Of a DNA stretch of 26,385 nt, positions 5,273-15,519 are shown piece by piece. Below the pieces are notes generated by a model that was given only the letters and a program-made list of their open reading frames with translations, was not told the DNA's origin and did not search any database. Made by a program: the position numbers and the translations under genes. Numbering within the stretch: the first letter of the stretch is position 1; each line of letters opens with the position of its first letter. The stretch is from a virus, in IMG/VR virus record IMGVR_UViG_3300031851_000147, positions 1 to 26,385 of that record; one strand, written 5' to 3'.

Positions 5273-8200
5273 TGTCTAACCTCTGCTTTAATTCATCTAT
5301 TTGCTTTTGTTGGTCTTTAACTTGTTGTGAAAGTTCTTTAACAGCTTCTACTAATAAAGCTGTAGCATTTCCATAATTAACACCATATTGGTCAACATCC
5401 TCAGCATAAGTAACTAGTTCAGGAACTACCTCATCTACTTCTTGTGCTATAAAACCGATTTGTTTTGTTTTATCAGTATCATCAATCTTGTTATAGTAAA
5501 CACCTCTTAAGGCTTCTACTTTTGTTAAAGGTTTATCAATAGTGCTTATGTTTTCTTTTATTCTTCTATCAGAATATGCAGTAATGTTACCTGTTGCGTA
5601 AATTGCACCATGGACATAAATCTCATAACTAGCAGAGGTAGTAGATGCGCCAAATGCAGTACAAGAGTTACTTGTATTAAAGTATTGAGTCCAACCAGCC
5701 CCACCTTGTTGATAGAATCCACCATTACCAGCACTATCCCACATACAGGCCATGTTGCCACCGTCATCAAACATTATTCCATCATACCCACCCTTAGAAC
5801 CACTTGTTTTCCAAGTAGCGTAGCTAGTAACAGTGTTTGCTGATAAACGTGCTGAATTAGAATTTCCATAAAATGAATGAGATGTCACACCAAGTATATT
5901 ATTTAAGTTATTTAGATGGAAATCAATAAAGGTTGCAGCTCTATCTCCTGACATAACTAATGCACCTGTTGCATCACCATTATGTCCCCACATACCCCAC
6001 TGCCCATTGCCTATTTGTGATAAGCCTGTCCATTGATTACCTAAAGCAGTAGTAACACTAGTTGCACCTCCCCTATACCCTAAAGACATTCCGAAATTAT
6101 CACCTGCTGCTACTGAAGAATTATGCTCTCTAAAGAAAAGCCTACCTGAACCCTCACCGCTTGTATCTGTATTTCCTTCCATAGAAGCCCAACAGCTTTG
6201 AGCATTTGCTCCGTTTGATGGTATTCCAAAAGTTAAACATGCATTGTCATAAGCAATATTAACATTCCCATTTTCACCATTTACTACAAGTAAATCTTGA
6301 GAGGTTGCCATAGCAGAACTGCCACCATGTCTGCCTACAACTAAGTCTGCACCTGAAGAGTTGTTAGAGTTAGAATCTAGGTTTATATATAAAGCACCAT
6401 AAGAGTTAATTCTTAAATCATCAGCAGCAGTAAAGTTTCTATCTCTTGCAAAAATACTATGGTTAGTACTTGTATCTCCATAAAAAGTTATTCCACCTGA
6501 TCTAGGTATATGTATTCTTTTATCTGCCGTAGGCCCTGTACTTAGTAAATCTATAGTTCCTGAAGAAATAGTTCCTATGTTGGTTAGGTTGCGAGAGGTA
6601 TCTATCACTGTAGTTCCATTTACTTGATAAGATTTTAAATTAAGCCTTCCTGCTCCATTAAGGTTTCCGACATTTGTAGTTCCAATTTCAAAATATACAA
6701 GAATTGGTGCTTTTATATACAAAGAGTTTCCATCATGGTCTAAAGCAACAGTATTTCTTAGTTTATATTTACCTGCTGTTAAATTAATACTAGAAGATGC
6801 TGTAATAGCACCTGAAGATATAGTTCCATTAACGTCTAATCCTGCACTTGGAATAGTTGTATCAGTTTCGCCGTAGCCAACTCTTATTCCACTAGCTACT
6901 GTTAATAAACCATTAGTGGTAAGTGCCATTGCTCCTTGAGCATTTGTGTGAGTGGAATCTCCCCACCAAAAACCACGGTCATTGTCGTTGTTCATTTGGA
7001 ACGTCATGGCGTAGTCGTTGTTTAGACCACCAAATGTATAACCAGTCTGCATACCTATTCCATAAGTATTATCTGACCAAACGCCCAACTTAACTCTTGC
7101 TTGGTTTGTGCTTGTTCTTATTCCTGTACTAGTTATAGTTCCTGAAGAAGGTATACCCCAGTTATCTGCTGTTATTACATTACCTCTAAAGTGAATTGTG
7201 TCACCTGAAGCACCACCATAATATTGATTAGTAGCATAATTATAAAAATTAGGAACACTTGTTTGAATGTAAAATTCTCCACTAGAGAAGGCTGTTCTAC
7301 CATTTGTATCGCTATAGAAATAGCCATCATTACCATCACCTACTCTTAATCGTGTTCCAGTAATAAAGCCTGTTGAAGATATTCCCCCTGAAGAAATAGT
7401 TCCTATATTGGTTAGGTTTCTTGAGGAGTCTATTGCTGTTGTGTTTGCAATTCTAAGACCTCCATTCATAATGTTTACACCATAACCAACTGTTCCACCA
7501 TCTCCTACCTGAAATACATCTGTTAAAGAAGATGCATTTGTAGGCTTGTTTTGAAATCTAATAAATCCAGACGCACCACCGCCACCGCGATAGAATGTCA
7601 TATTTGCAACTTCTACACCATTTCGTCCTGATACCTTAGATACTGCTACATTAGATAAGTCTTGACGATTGTTATCTAACCTTAAATCATTTACACCATT
7701 TTGATTGCTAAATAAATCAATTAAATTTGCTCCTGTAGATATTCCAGTTGCAGAGATAGTTCCTATATTGGTTAGGTTTCTTCCACTTGTAATAATTTCA
7801 GTACCACCTATACCAATATTTCCATTTACATCTAATTTTTGTGTTGGCGTATTATCTCCCACCCCTACCTTTCCACCACCAAAAGCTAGAATAACATTAT
7901 TTGATGTATACCAGTTTAAAGCAGCACTTGCACCGCTTGAATCCATAATTAGATAACCTGAATCATCTGTACCTGCTTTGATATTAGGGTTTCCTGATAC
8001 TCTATTTACAGTAAGTGTTACACCTGTGCCTGTATTATTAACTGTTACTGTACCTGAGTTGCTTATTGATGGTGCTGTAATAGCACCTGAAGAGATAGTT
8101 CCTGCAAAGGTGGCGTTTTCTGAACTATCAATAGTAAGAGCGGTTGTATTACCAACTCCTAACTGTAATGTGCCATTATAATTATTATAGATTTTTGCAG

Positions 8201-11200
8201 CATCAGAGGTATCTTGAAATATCCTAAGACCACTTGAATCCGTTGCTGCATTTTTTATTACAAAAACACCACTCTCTAAAGTAGCACCACCTGAACCGCC
8301 AATCGTAAGTCTTGCAGTTTCATTTGTTCCTAAAACCAAACTCCTGGCAGATGAATTATGATACAAGTGCATTGCATTTCCATCTAAAGCAATAGCACCC
8401 TGATAACCATTTCCATCAACCTCTAGCTGTCCATTAGCAGAAGAATCCATACTAATGTTTGTGCCATCTCCTGCATGAAGATTGCCACTGCTAGTAATAG
8501 ACCCTGAGTTAATAGTTCCATTAACATCTATACCGCTATTATTAACAGTAAGTCTTCTAGTGCCACTCCATACAACCTGCAAGTTACCAGCGGCATTTGT
8601 TAAGTTATCAGGAGATTCAAAGATCTTAATATTTCCACCAGTCCACTCTATACCCTCATTAACTCCTGGGTCATTAAAGGCCAATTGGTTTACACCTGAT
8701 ATCGCAGTATTATTTAGAGTTAAAGCACCTGTTATGCTAAGTGGATGTGATAGGTTAAAAGTATTGTTAGCTGTAGTCCAAGTCAAAGAAGCATCATTAC
8801 CTGCACTTACAGCATCTTGTATTGTAAATCCTGCTCCATTTGCATTAGCAGAAGTATCACCAGTTCCATAGTTAAGGGTTATGTTCTTATCTTTGACATC
8901 AAGATTTGTAGTATCAATTGTTGTTGTAGTTCCTTGTACGTCTAAATTTCCTTGAATAACTACATTGTTAGAGAATGTTTTATTACCAGCAAAAGTAGAA
9001 CCTAATGCAAGAGTAAATAAAGCATCACCTGAAGCAAAATTTGCCCCTCCTGTTAAGCCACTGTTTGATGCAGTTGTTATTTGAACTCTAGTGATATCAC
9101 CTGCTGGTGCTACTGTTGACCCACTACCATCTCCAACATAAAAACCATCACCACTAGGGTCTGTTATAGAAACAACTCTTGGTGCTGTAGAGCTAACATT
9201 ATTATTTGTTGTGTCATAACTTGTATCTGTTGTTGATACTGTTGCTTTAATTCTATGAGTTGTGCCTGTACTAATTCCAGTTAATGTTAATCCTGTAAAT
9301 GCTAAAATGGTTCTACCATCCGAATCTACGCAGCCAAGATTTAAAGATGTGGTTGTTGTGGCAATAATTATGACACCACCCTGACCACCGATAAACAATT
9401 GTTCAGTTTCAGTATTTATTTTATATTCATCAGAAGCAGGAGTTGTTTTTGGATTTACTCTATCATTAACTCTTGTAAAGGTGTCTGTAACAACAGTGCT
9501 GTAATTTGCACCGCCATCACTTGAATGTTGTATTGTTAAAGTAAAGTTTTCAGGCACTTCCGCCTCTGATTCATCTATAGCTGTATTAGTAGAACTATCA
9601 TCACTATTACCGCCAAAGTTTGCATCAATACTTACTGAAACATTTACATCCGTATTTTCTGTTACTGTAATTTCTTCGTATTCTGTATCTGCATCAAATG
9701 TGTTTGATACTGTAGAAACCTTTGTTCCTGTTGTTAAAGATATCTGAGATAAAGCTGAATCACTAAAACCAGTTTGTGAATCAAAATATACTGTTCCATC
9801 TGTTAATTTTAAGACTAAGTTTTTAGCAATAACCTTACCTGCTTTATCTACAGAGAAACTTGCATTTGCTGGTGCTTCATTACCTGACCAAAATCTATAG
9901 TCACCAGTTCCAGCCATTTTTGCAATCTCACCTGAACCTGCAACACCTGCTGTAAAACTTTTTGTTGTTTGTACTTCACCAGTATTAAGTGCTTTAAAAG
10001 GTGCTGATGCAAAAGATGTGTTACCTAAATAAATACCATCCCCATCAACAGTAAATACATCACTACCTGAACCTATTTGTATTTTAGAATCGGCTGCTGT
10101 ATTGGTAAGGGATGTTGAACCTAAAGTAAATCCACCAACTTCACCTGATGTAGCTGATATAACACCTGCTGTAGATACAGTAAAAGCACCTGATCCTATG
10201 TTGAGACTACCTGCATCTATATCCCCCAAATCACTATTTATTGCTGACAAGTCATCAACAACAATTTTGTCTGCACCAATAGTTCCTGAAGTTATATTAT
10301 CTGCATCTAAATTAGTAACTGTAATAACTGAAGCATCTATAGTTCCTGCTGTAAGTTTGTTTGCTGTTAAGGAATTTATTTTTGCATCAGTAACATTATT
10401 ATTTAATATTTTAGGAGTAGTAATAGCATCATCCTTAATATCAGGAGTTCCTGCTGGAGCATCACCTATAGTAAAAGTTCCTGTTGTTGGAAATCTAGCT
10501 GGGTTTGATTCTGTGCCTAAAGTATTTAAAGAAGTAACACTAGCAACATAAGAGCCTGTCGGCACAAAGTTTAAATCACAATTCTCTACATCTACTATTC
10601 TATTTATTACTTGATTGCCTGAACTATCCACAACATTAACTCTGTATTGATAATCAGGAAAGTCTGTTGGTTCATTCCAAGATAAGAATGGTCTACCTGT
10701 TGAACTAGAATCAGTATCAGTAAATGATAATCCTGTTGGAGCTTTGACTGCATAAGCAGAAGGTAGGTTAGCTAGTTCTTCTAACGGCTCTTCAGGTGGA
10801 GTTTCCCATGTATATACATCAAAGTATTCTATTAAGCTAACAGAAACCAAACCATTGGACTGTAATTCTAACGCTTCTACTCTACAGGTTTGTACTGTAT
10901 CAAAAGTACCTACATAGCTTAGCGTCACAATATCACCAACATTTAGCTTATACATCTCAGGAGTTCCTAAAAATTGTATAGTCATTTGTTTTCTACTTCT
11001 TACAAGTATTGCTTTAGCCATGTTATAGGCTATATATGGGTCAGTTACATAAGGAAATTCTGCTTTTATTTCTAATATCTCATCACCATCATCTGAATAA
11101 TATTCAGGACTTGCATCATGTAAAACTGTAGCTGTATCTAATTCGTATTTTTTATTAGCATTAAAAAATTCAACAATAACTTTATTTGCTTTTTTGTCTT

Positions 11201-12575
11201 TATCTCCATAATCAACTGATATACCAGCATCAGAAATAATATGATCGTCAGTAATATTAAATGTAGCTGAACCTGTATCTTCTATAGATAACTCATATTT
11301 ACCATCTATATAAAGAAAGATACCTCGCATGTTTGCAAGAAGTTCTTTTGCATTATCCATGACATTTTTATTGCTATCTAAATAACCATTACAATGAAAT
11401 CTTTTTACTTTAACTAATGATGTTCCTGCCTGTGATGAGTATGTAGAACCTAGCGTATCATTAATATATACAATGTATTCGTTGTTTTGGTCGTAAAATC
11501 CATTTCTTTGAACATCTTTAATTTCTTTACCATCTACAATAAGGGTATTGCTTCCATCACGAATATCTATCACTTCTCCAACTTTATTTTGCCACCAAGC
11601 ACTATCAGGGTCAGTTCCACCAATGGTTATAAAGTCATCCCCAACATTACCTGACCACGTAAGAGATTGTGTTGAGCCATTAAAATAAGGCTGGTCAACC
11701 TTTGTATCACAAACATTAGCAGCAGCAGTAAATGTGCTCATGTTTATTTGTGATTGTGTTAATCCTTTACCATACTCATTATTGGTTATGTAATCTAAAA
11801 AGGTTAAGGCTGGATTATCTGAATACTTATAGGTAGATACGTCTCCAAATATTTGATTTGTGTCTCTTGGGTCAAATACTTTTTTACCTCTAACTTGAAC
11901 TGTTAGTTGAGGCACTCCTGACCATATACCCTCTTTATCATAACCATAGTGAGCTGCTATATAAGTAACACCATTTAGTTTATGTGCTGTAGTCCAGTTA
12001 GGCATGGAAGCAACAAGCATAGGATCTGCTGTTTGTGTTGCAGCTCCATGATGTAGATTCATAACATATCTATATCTTGATGTTGGACTTGTACCAAATT
12101 GACCAGCACCAGCATCTATACCAGTGCCATTTTGTGAAACTGTATTTAATGAGCCTGAGCCTGAAGATATCTTATCTGAACCAATATATCCACCATCTCT
12201 AAATCTTGCTGAATCAGTTAAAGGATTACCATCAAGCTCAATAGTTCTTCCGATGATCTCATCACACTCACCAACTGATAAGGCATAGACTACATATAAA
12301 TCTCTTGAGTCATTAGCAGAAACATCCATATAAACAACTTGAGCTCCAACACGTCTAGTTCCGTATATAACAGGTAGTTTGCCTCCAGCGGCAGTTTTAT
12401 TAGCTAAAATATCCTGCCCTTTGGCCATCATCTGTTTGGCTTGCATAAAGCCTTTAACGCCAACTACTGCCGTAACTGCTTGAAATACGTAGCTTATTTT
12501 TTTTAACGTACTAGCTGCATCCCATGCTATTTTTGCATCTTTAAAAAAAGTAGCAACTGCTGTCCAAAAACTCAT
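5256..12575 (-). CDS. J: 2439-residue J-like tail-tip and fibre protein with S74 chaperone end
   Basis: Residues ~1-600 look like lambda J and related tail-hub proteins (KLPVIYGTRRVGAQ near the start, then the phage-tail_3-type region with NVGDIVTLSYVG). A fibronectin-III-like domain spans ~605-705. The middle is a long beta-rich fibre with recurring NLTNIGTISSG and LDVNGTISSG units. The end is an S74 intramolecular chaperone: SDRRIKENI starting at S2335, then KQIGFIAQEVDEVVPE and a coiled coil. In S74 proteins the chain is self-cut just before that serine and the last ~105 residues are released after trimer folding. The gene begins on the stop of the L-position gene (TAATG). No K or I homologue (NlpC/P60) lies between them, unlike lambda. 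Confidence 0.9.
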   Translation of the reverse strand: MSFWTAVATFFKDAKIAWDAASTLKKISYVFQAVTAVVGVKGFMQAKQMMAKGQDILANKTAAGGKLPVIYGTRRVGAQVVYMDVSANDSRDLYVVYALSVGECDEIIGRTIELDGNPLTDSARFRDGGYIGSDKISSGSGSLNTVSQNGTGIDAGAGQFGTSPTSRYRYVMNLHHGAATQTADPMLVASMPNWTTAHKLNGVTYIAAHYGYDKEGIWSGVPQLTVQVRGKKVFDPRDTNQIFGDVSTYKYSDNPALTFLDYITNNEYGKGLTQSQINMSTFTAAANVCDTKVDQPYFNGSTQSLTWSGNVGDDFITIGGTDPDSAWWQNKVGEVIDIRDGSNTLIVDGKEIKDVQRNGFYDQNNEYIVYINDTLGSTYSSQAGTSLVKVKRFHCNGYLDSNKNVMDNAKELLANMRGIFLYIDGKYELSIEDTGSATFNITDDHIISDAGISVDYGDKDKKANKVIVEFFNANKKYELDTATVLHDASPEYYSDDGDEILEIKAEFPYVTDPYIAYNMAKAILVRSRKQMTIQFLGTPEMYKLNVGDIVTLSYVGTFDTVQTCRVEALELQSNGLVSVSLIEYFDVYTWETPPEEPLEELANLPSAYAVKAPTGLSFTDTDSSSTGRPFLSWNEPTDFPDYQYRVNVVDSSGNQVINRIVDVENCDLNFVPTGSYVASVTSLNTLGTESNPARFPTTGTFTIGDAPAGTPDIKDDAITTPKILNNNVTDAKINSLTANKLTAGTIDASVITVTNLDADNITSGTIGADKIVVDDLSAINSDLGDIDAGSLNIGSGAFTVSTAGVISATSGEVGGFTLGSTSLTNTAADSKIQIGSGSDVFTVDGDGIYLGNTSFASAPFKALNTGEVQTTKSFTAGVAGSGEIAKMAGTGDYRFWSGNEAPANASFSVDKAGKVIAKNLVLKLTDGTVYFDSQTGFSDSALSQISLTTGTKVSTVSNTFDADTEYEEITVTENTDVNVSVSIDANFGGNSDDSSTNTAIDESEAEVPENFTLTIQHSSDGGANYSTVVTDTFTRVNDRVNPKTTPASDEYKINTETEQLFIGGQGGVIIIATTTTSLNLGCVDSDGRTILAFTGLTLTGISTGTTHRIKATVSTTDTSYDTTNNNVSSTAPRVVSITDPSGDGFYVGDGSGSTVAPAGDITRVQITTASNSGLTGGANFASGDALFTLALGSTFAGNKTFSNNVVIQGNLDVQGTTTTIDTTNLDVKDKNITLNYGTGDTSANANGAGFTIQDAVSAGNDASLTWTTANNTFNLSHPLSITGALTLNNTAISGVNQLAFNDPGVNEGIEWTGGNIKIFESPDNLTNAAGNLQVVWSGTRRLTVNNSGIDVNGTINSGSITSSGNLHAGDGTNISMDSSANGQLEVDGNGYQGAIALDGNAMHLYHNSSARSLVLGTNETARLTIGGSGGATLESGVFVIKNAATDSSGLRIFQDTSDAAKIYNNYNGTLQLGVGNTTALTIDSSENATFAGTISSGAITAPSISNSGTVTVNNTGTGVTLTVNRVSGNPNIKAGTDDSGYLIMDSSGASAALNWYTSNNVILAFGGGKVGVGDNTPTQKLDVNGNIGIGGTEIITSGRNLTNIGTISATGISTGANLIDLFSNQNGVNDLRLDNNRQDLSNVAVSKVSGRNGVEVANMTFYRGGGGASGFIRFQNKPTNASSLTDVFQVGDGGTVGYGVNIMNGGLRIANTTAIDSSRNLTNIGTISSGGISSTGFITGTRLRVGDGNDGYFYSDTNGRTAFSSGEFYIQTSVPNFYNYATNQYYGGASGDTIHFRGNVITADNWGIPSSGTITSTGIRTSTNQARVKLGVWSDNTYGIGMQTGYTFGGLNNDYAMTFQMNNDNDRGFWWGDSTHTNAQGAMALTTNGLLTVASGIRVGYGETDTTIPSAGLDVNGTISSGAITASSSINLTAGKYKLRNTVALDHDGNSLYIKAPILVYFEIGTTNVGNLNGAGRLNLKSYQVNGTTVIDTSRNLTNIGTISSGTIDLLSTGPTADKRIHIPRSGGITFYGDTSTNHSIFARDRNFTAADDLRINSYGALYINLDSNSNNSSGADLVVGRHGGSSAMATSQDLLVVNGENGNVNIAYDNACLTFGIPSNGANAQSCWASMEGNTDTSGEGSGRLFFREHNSSVAAGDNFGMSLGYRGGATSVTTALGNQWTGLSQIGNGQWGMWGHNGDATGALVMSGDRAATFIDFHLNNLNNILGVTSHSFYGNSNSARLSANTVTSYATWKTSGSKGGYDGIMFDDGGNMACMWDSAGNGGFYQQGGAGWTQYFNTSNSCTAFGASTTSASYEIYVHGAIYATGNITAYSDRRIKENISTIDKPLTKVEALRGVYYNKIDDTDKTKQIGFIAQEVDEVVPELVTYAEDVDQYGVNYGNATALLVEAVKELSQQVKDQQKQIDELKQRLDNDSCN
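6559..7778 (-). repeat. dispersed near-identical DNA repeats inside the fibre gene
   Basis: Copies at 6559-6590 and 7387-7418 are identical over 32 nt except for one base, and a third at ~7750-7778 matches over about 29 nt. They encode the NLTNIGTIS unit. Related weaker copies encode GTISSGAI near 6797-6835, 8073-8105 and 8494-8520. These are domain-boundary repeats in the fibre shaft. They could allow loss or gain of fibre segments by recombination. Confidence 0.7.
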
Positions 12576-13123
12576 TATTTACCCCACCTTATATCTGATT
12601 TAACTTGTGTAGCAAATTCAAAACCTTTATCTCCCGTACTAAAGCCTTGTTGAGATTCGTCAGAGTAATGCCTGCCTTTAGTTAAGTTCCAATTAGCCCA
12701 ATGTGATGCTACTGTCATATTTAATATTGAATTGTTTAAATCTTCTTGTATAGATACATTTCTTATTTGTCCTGTAAAATAATTAATAGCTCCAACAATT
12801 GTTTCATCTGAATTAAAGTAAGCTATATAAATATCCACTGTTTTATCGGTAAATTCTCCATCTTGAACTAAAGACCTAACATCGTCTGTAATATTAGAAA
12901 AACCTAAATTAATTTCGTTAACTTGTAGCTGTCCTGTTTCTGTCGTTGAATCTACAGTTAAAAAAGCTCCTCCGGCTTCATAAGAATTAGAATCATAGGT
13001 AACATTAGAATACCAATCGGTTAATCTAATGGTAGATGATAAATTAAGTTCAACTAGAAAAGCTGTTCTTATTGATGTTGATGATACTTGAGTTTGTAGA
13101 TTAGTAGATAAACTTCTTGGCAT
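12575..13123 (-). CDS. minor tail protein at the L position (DUF2163/gpL-like)
   Basis: This 182-residue protein begins MPRSLSTNLQTQ and shows FLVELNLSSTIRLTDWYSNVTY followed by alternating strand motifs (INLGFSNIT, DIYIAYFNSDE, FTGQIRNVSI). These are typical of the DUF2163/BR0599-like tail-hub proteins that occupy the lambda L position upstream of J. I see no cysteine at all, so it lacks the iron-sulfur cluster ligands described for lambda gpL. It probably sits between the tape-measure/Dit ring and the J trimer at the tail tip. The short spacing and overlaps on both sides support a co-translated tail-tip set. Confidence 0.72.
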   Translation of the reverse strand: MPRSLSTNLQTQVSSTSIRTAFLVELNLSSTIRLTDWYSNVTYDSNSYEAGGAFLTVDSTTETGQLQVNEINLGFSNITDDVRSLVQDGEFTDKTVDIYIAYFNSDETIVGAINYFTGQIRNVSIQEDLNNSILNMTVASHWANWNLTKGRHYSDESQQGFSTGDKGFEFATQVKSDIRWGK

Positions 13124-13728
13124 TAAATTATAACCTCTCTAACATCAAATGAAATACTGTAAAAACCGTTTGCACCTGTTGAATACACGATTTCATTGTT
13201 TTCTAAATATACGGTAAAACTTGGTTTATTTACAGTGACAGCTTCATTGTCTGCTAGAGAAGTCACTAGGTTTGGAGATATCATTAATGTTAATGCTCCA
13301 CTAGAATTTGCTTGAATATTATTTTGCACCATATAAACTTTACTATGACCTGAAAACTTAACTAAGTCTCCAGCTTTTAAAGCGTCTACCTGGTTAGCTG
13401 TAAAGCCATCTAAGGCTATAGAAGCATCTCCTGATGTATGTGCCCCAACTACCTGTATATCTGTTTCTGACTTGCCTGCACCTAAGTTATCTAATGGTGC
13501 AACTATTGTGAAGTCTCCTGAAGAACCTTTTTGTTTTTGTAAAAATGCAAATATTTCCTGAGCTTTTTCTTGCTGTAATGGTGGCATTGCAACTGTAAAA
13601 GAAAAATACTGAGCACCTATTTGTCTGACTTGTTTTTTACCTGATAGTGTTTGATTTACAAGTGTTGGTCTATTGTCTTTAAAATTAAGACTTCTAAAAT
13701 TTGGATTTGTTGGAAACTGTCCTGACAT
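13123..13728 (-). CDS. distal tail / gpM-position minor tail protein
   Basis: This 201-residue protein has an N-terminal half with KKQVRQIGAQYFSFTVAMPP and QEIFAFLQKQKGSSGDFTI, an inserted beta domain (GDLVKFSGHSKVYMV, residues ~90-165) and a returning C-terminal strand set (SFTVYLENNEIVYS to the end). This split beta-sandwich plan resembles distal tail proteins and lambda gpM. It follows the tape measure directly (stop and start share one base), as M follows H in lambda. It would form the ring at the tail end that joins the tube to the L/J tip. Family name is by position and pattern. Confidence 0.68.
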   Translation of the reverse strand: MSGQFPTNPNFRSLNFKDNRPTLVNQTLSGKKQVRQIGAQYFSFTVAMPPLQQEKAQEIFAFLQKQKGSSGDFTIVAPLDNLGAGKSETDIQVVGAHTSGDASIALDGFTANQVDALKAGDLVKFSGHSKVYMVQNNIQANSSGALTLMISPNLVTSLADNEAVTVNKPSFTVYLENNEIVYSTGANGFYSISFDVREVII

Positions 13729-15518
13729 TATACTATTCCCATTTTGCCTTGATTATTCATAGCATTGTTTATGATTGATGTTATTAATCCTTTTCTTGAT
13801 GCTAGTAACTGGTCAAAACCAGCAGCATCTACTGTTGATATGTTGAAGTTCACTGTAGCCCCCATGTTTTGACCTTTAGTATGATCTATAACTGTTTCAT
13901 TAGGGTGTAATATAGCATCAAATCCTCCTTTACCATCTACACCTCCAGCTCTAGCCCCGAAGCCTGTATAACCACCACCTTCTCCTGATGGCTTTTTCCC
14001 TAAAACAGTAGTTTCACCCATGTTTCCAAAATCCTGAGCAGCTACAGCAAAATATCCAGGACTTAAATTAGCGGCTTTTGCTGTTGAGCCTTCGAACATA
14101 GCACCAATATCATTAATTTGACCTTTAACCATGCCAACTAATTTTTGCACTATAAATACATTAATTAATTCATTTATAACTGCTCTAGCTACTGATGTAG
14201 CTAAATCTTTAAAATTTAAAAACTGCTTACTTGCTATATCAAAAAATCCCTGGAATGCATTTGTTAATTGGCCTTCAACAGTATCTGCAAAATCTTTAGT
14301 TATTTGTATAGTTTCTTTTATATTTTTTTGAACTGTAGTTGCTGAATTATTTAACAGCTCATTAACTTTTGTGACTGTAGCTGCTTCATTTTCTTTTGCT
14401 GCAATTAAACCTTCAATTAATTTTATTTGTTCTTGTGTTTTGTTTATATGGACTTGTTGAGCTTGTATAGCCTCATGGTGTTGGGATCCAGTTCTCATTG
14501 TCTCCTGTTGTCTCAAAAGCTTAGTATTCTGCTCATCTAAAGAAGTATTTAATTCTTCTATAGTTCCACCATAATCTCCACTTTGTTTATTAACAATAGC
14601 AATAATACTAACTAAGGTTGCAAAACCAGCAGCTATTAAACCAACTGGGTTGGCTAACATAGTGACTGTTAACGCTCTTAATGAAGTAATTAATGCAGGA
14701 ATAGCTGTTGTTGCAAGTACTGTAACTGGAATTATTAATATTTCCATATTTTGTGCAACAAAGTTTATACCACTTGCAACAGCACCAAAAGCATTAGTAG
14801 AGTTATTAAAGTCTCCAACTAAAGTTGTAAATTGTGTTTTAAGGGCATTGATTGCCTGCCCAATAGTCATGTTCATATCTGCAACAGTCTTAGATGTATC
14901 TGCTGTTGCATTTATTAAAGTAGGTAATATGTTTTCTGCTGTAATCTTACCAGCAGCACCCATCTCTCTTAACTTGCCTGTTGAAACTCCAAGTCCTTGA
15001 GCTAATAATTCTGCTAAGGCTGAGTTTTGCTCCATAACAGAGTTAAGCTCATCTCCTCTAAGAGTTCCTGATGCTAAACCTTGAGCTAACTGCCTAGAAG
15101 CATTTGAAGCCTCAATAGCAGAAGCACCTGATATGATAAAGGTATTAGCAACTGTTTGAGTAGCATCTGCAACTTCTTGCTGAGATAAACCCATTTCTTT
15201 TGTTGCAAAAGTAATCTTTGCAAATAAATCACCAACAGAATCAAAGTCTGATCTTGACTCATTAGCAATTCTTTTCATGTGAGCCATAGCATTAGCTGTG
15301 CCTTCAGCAGTGCCAGTCAAAGCTCCCATTCTGTTCTGAAGGTTTACAAAAGTATCACCAGCTCTAACTAATTCTCGAACCCCGAATGCTGCAATAATTT
15401 GATTTCTTAAATTATTTAAAGCCCCTTGTGTAGAGTTAATATCTTTTTTAAACTTATTGAATGCCGCCCCGGTTTTATTTTCACCGAGTATTCGAAGTCT
15501 TATATCCGATTTAGCCAT
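13728..15518 (-). CDS. H: tape measure protein
   Basis: This 596-residue protein starts MAKSDIRLRILGENKTGAAF and contains the conserved tape-measure domain (TFVNLQNRMGALTG, IANESRSDFDSVGDLFAKIT, ELNSVMEQNSALAELLAQGL) in roughly residues 45-230. It then has a hydrophobic block (~255-320, several membrane-like helices), a long polar helix and a C-terminal glycine-rich part. Tape measures set tail length during tube polymerisation and enter the cell envelope on DNA delivery. At ~0.15 nm per residue of helix this would correspond to a fairly short tail, near 90 nm, an estimate only. It follows the G/GT frameshift gene with a 1-nt gap. Confidence 0.92.
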   Translation of the reverse strand: MAKSDIRLRILGENKTGAAFNKFKKDINSTQGALNNLRNQIIAAFGVRELVRAGDTFVNLQNRMGALTGTAEGTANAMAHMKRIANESRSDFDSVGDLFAKITFATKEMGLSQQEVADATQTVANTFIISGASAIEASNASRQLAQGLASGTLRGDELNSVMEQNSALAELLAQGLGVSTGKLREMGAAGKITAENILPTLINATADTSKTVADMNMTIGQAINALKTQFTTLVGDFNNSTNAFGAVASGINFVAQNMEILIIPVTVLATTAIPALITSLRALTVTMLANPVGLIAAGFATLVSIIAIVNKQSGDYGGTIEELNTSLDEQNTKLLRQQETMRTGSQHHEAIQAQQVHINKTQEQIKLIEGLIAAKENEAATVTKVNELLNNSATTVQKNIKETIQITKDFADTVEGQLTNAFQGFFDIASKQFLNFKDLATSVARAVINELINVFIVQKLVGMVKGQINDIGAMFEGSTAKAANLSPGYFAVAAQDFGNMGETTVLGKKPSGEGGGYTGFGARAGGVDGKGGFDAILHPNETVIDHTKGQNMGATVNFNISTVDAAGFDQLLASRKGLITSIINNAMNNQGKMGIV

Positions 15519-15519
15519 T

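Noticed and set aside
6559-8520. CRISPR-like or tandem non-coding repeat array
   Set aside because: Repeats are in frame within one protein gene, unevenly spaced and encode a recurring fibre unit.
7705-10551. Several plus-strand open frames of 65-150 codons opposite the J-like gene
   Set aside because: They are antisense to a well-supported gene, low in complexity (proline, valine and isoleucine rich), lack ribosome-binding sites and share no family motif. They are the reverse reading of the repetitive fibre.
5256-12575. Diversity-generating retroelement target in the fibre gene
   Set aside because: The repeats are near-identical domain-boundary units, not a template/variable pair with adenine-only changes, and no reverse transcriptase is present in the window.
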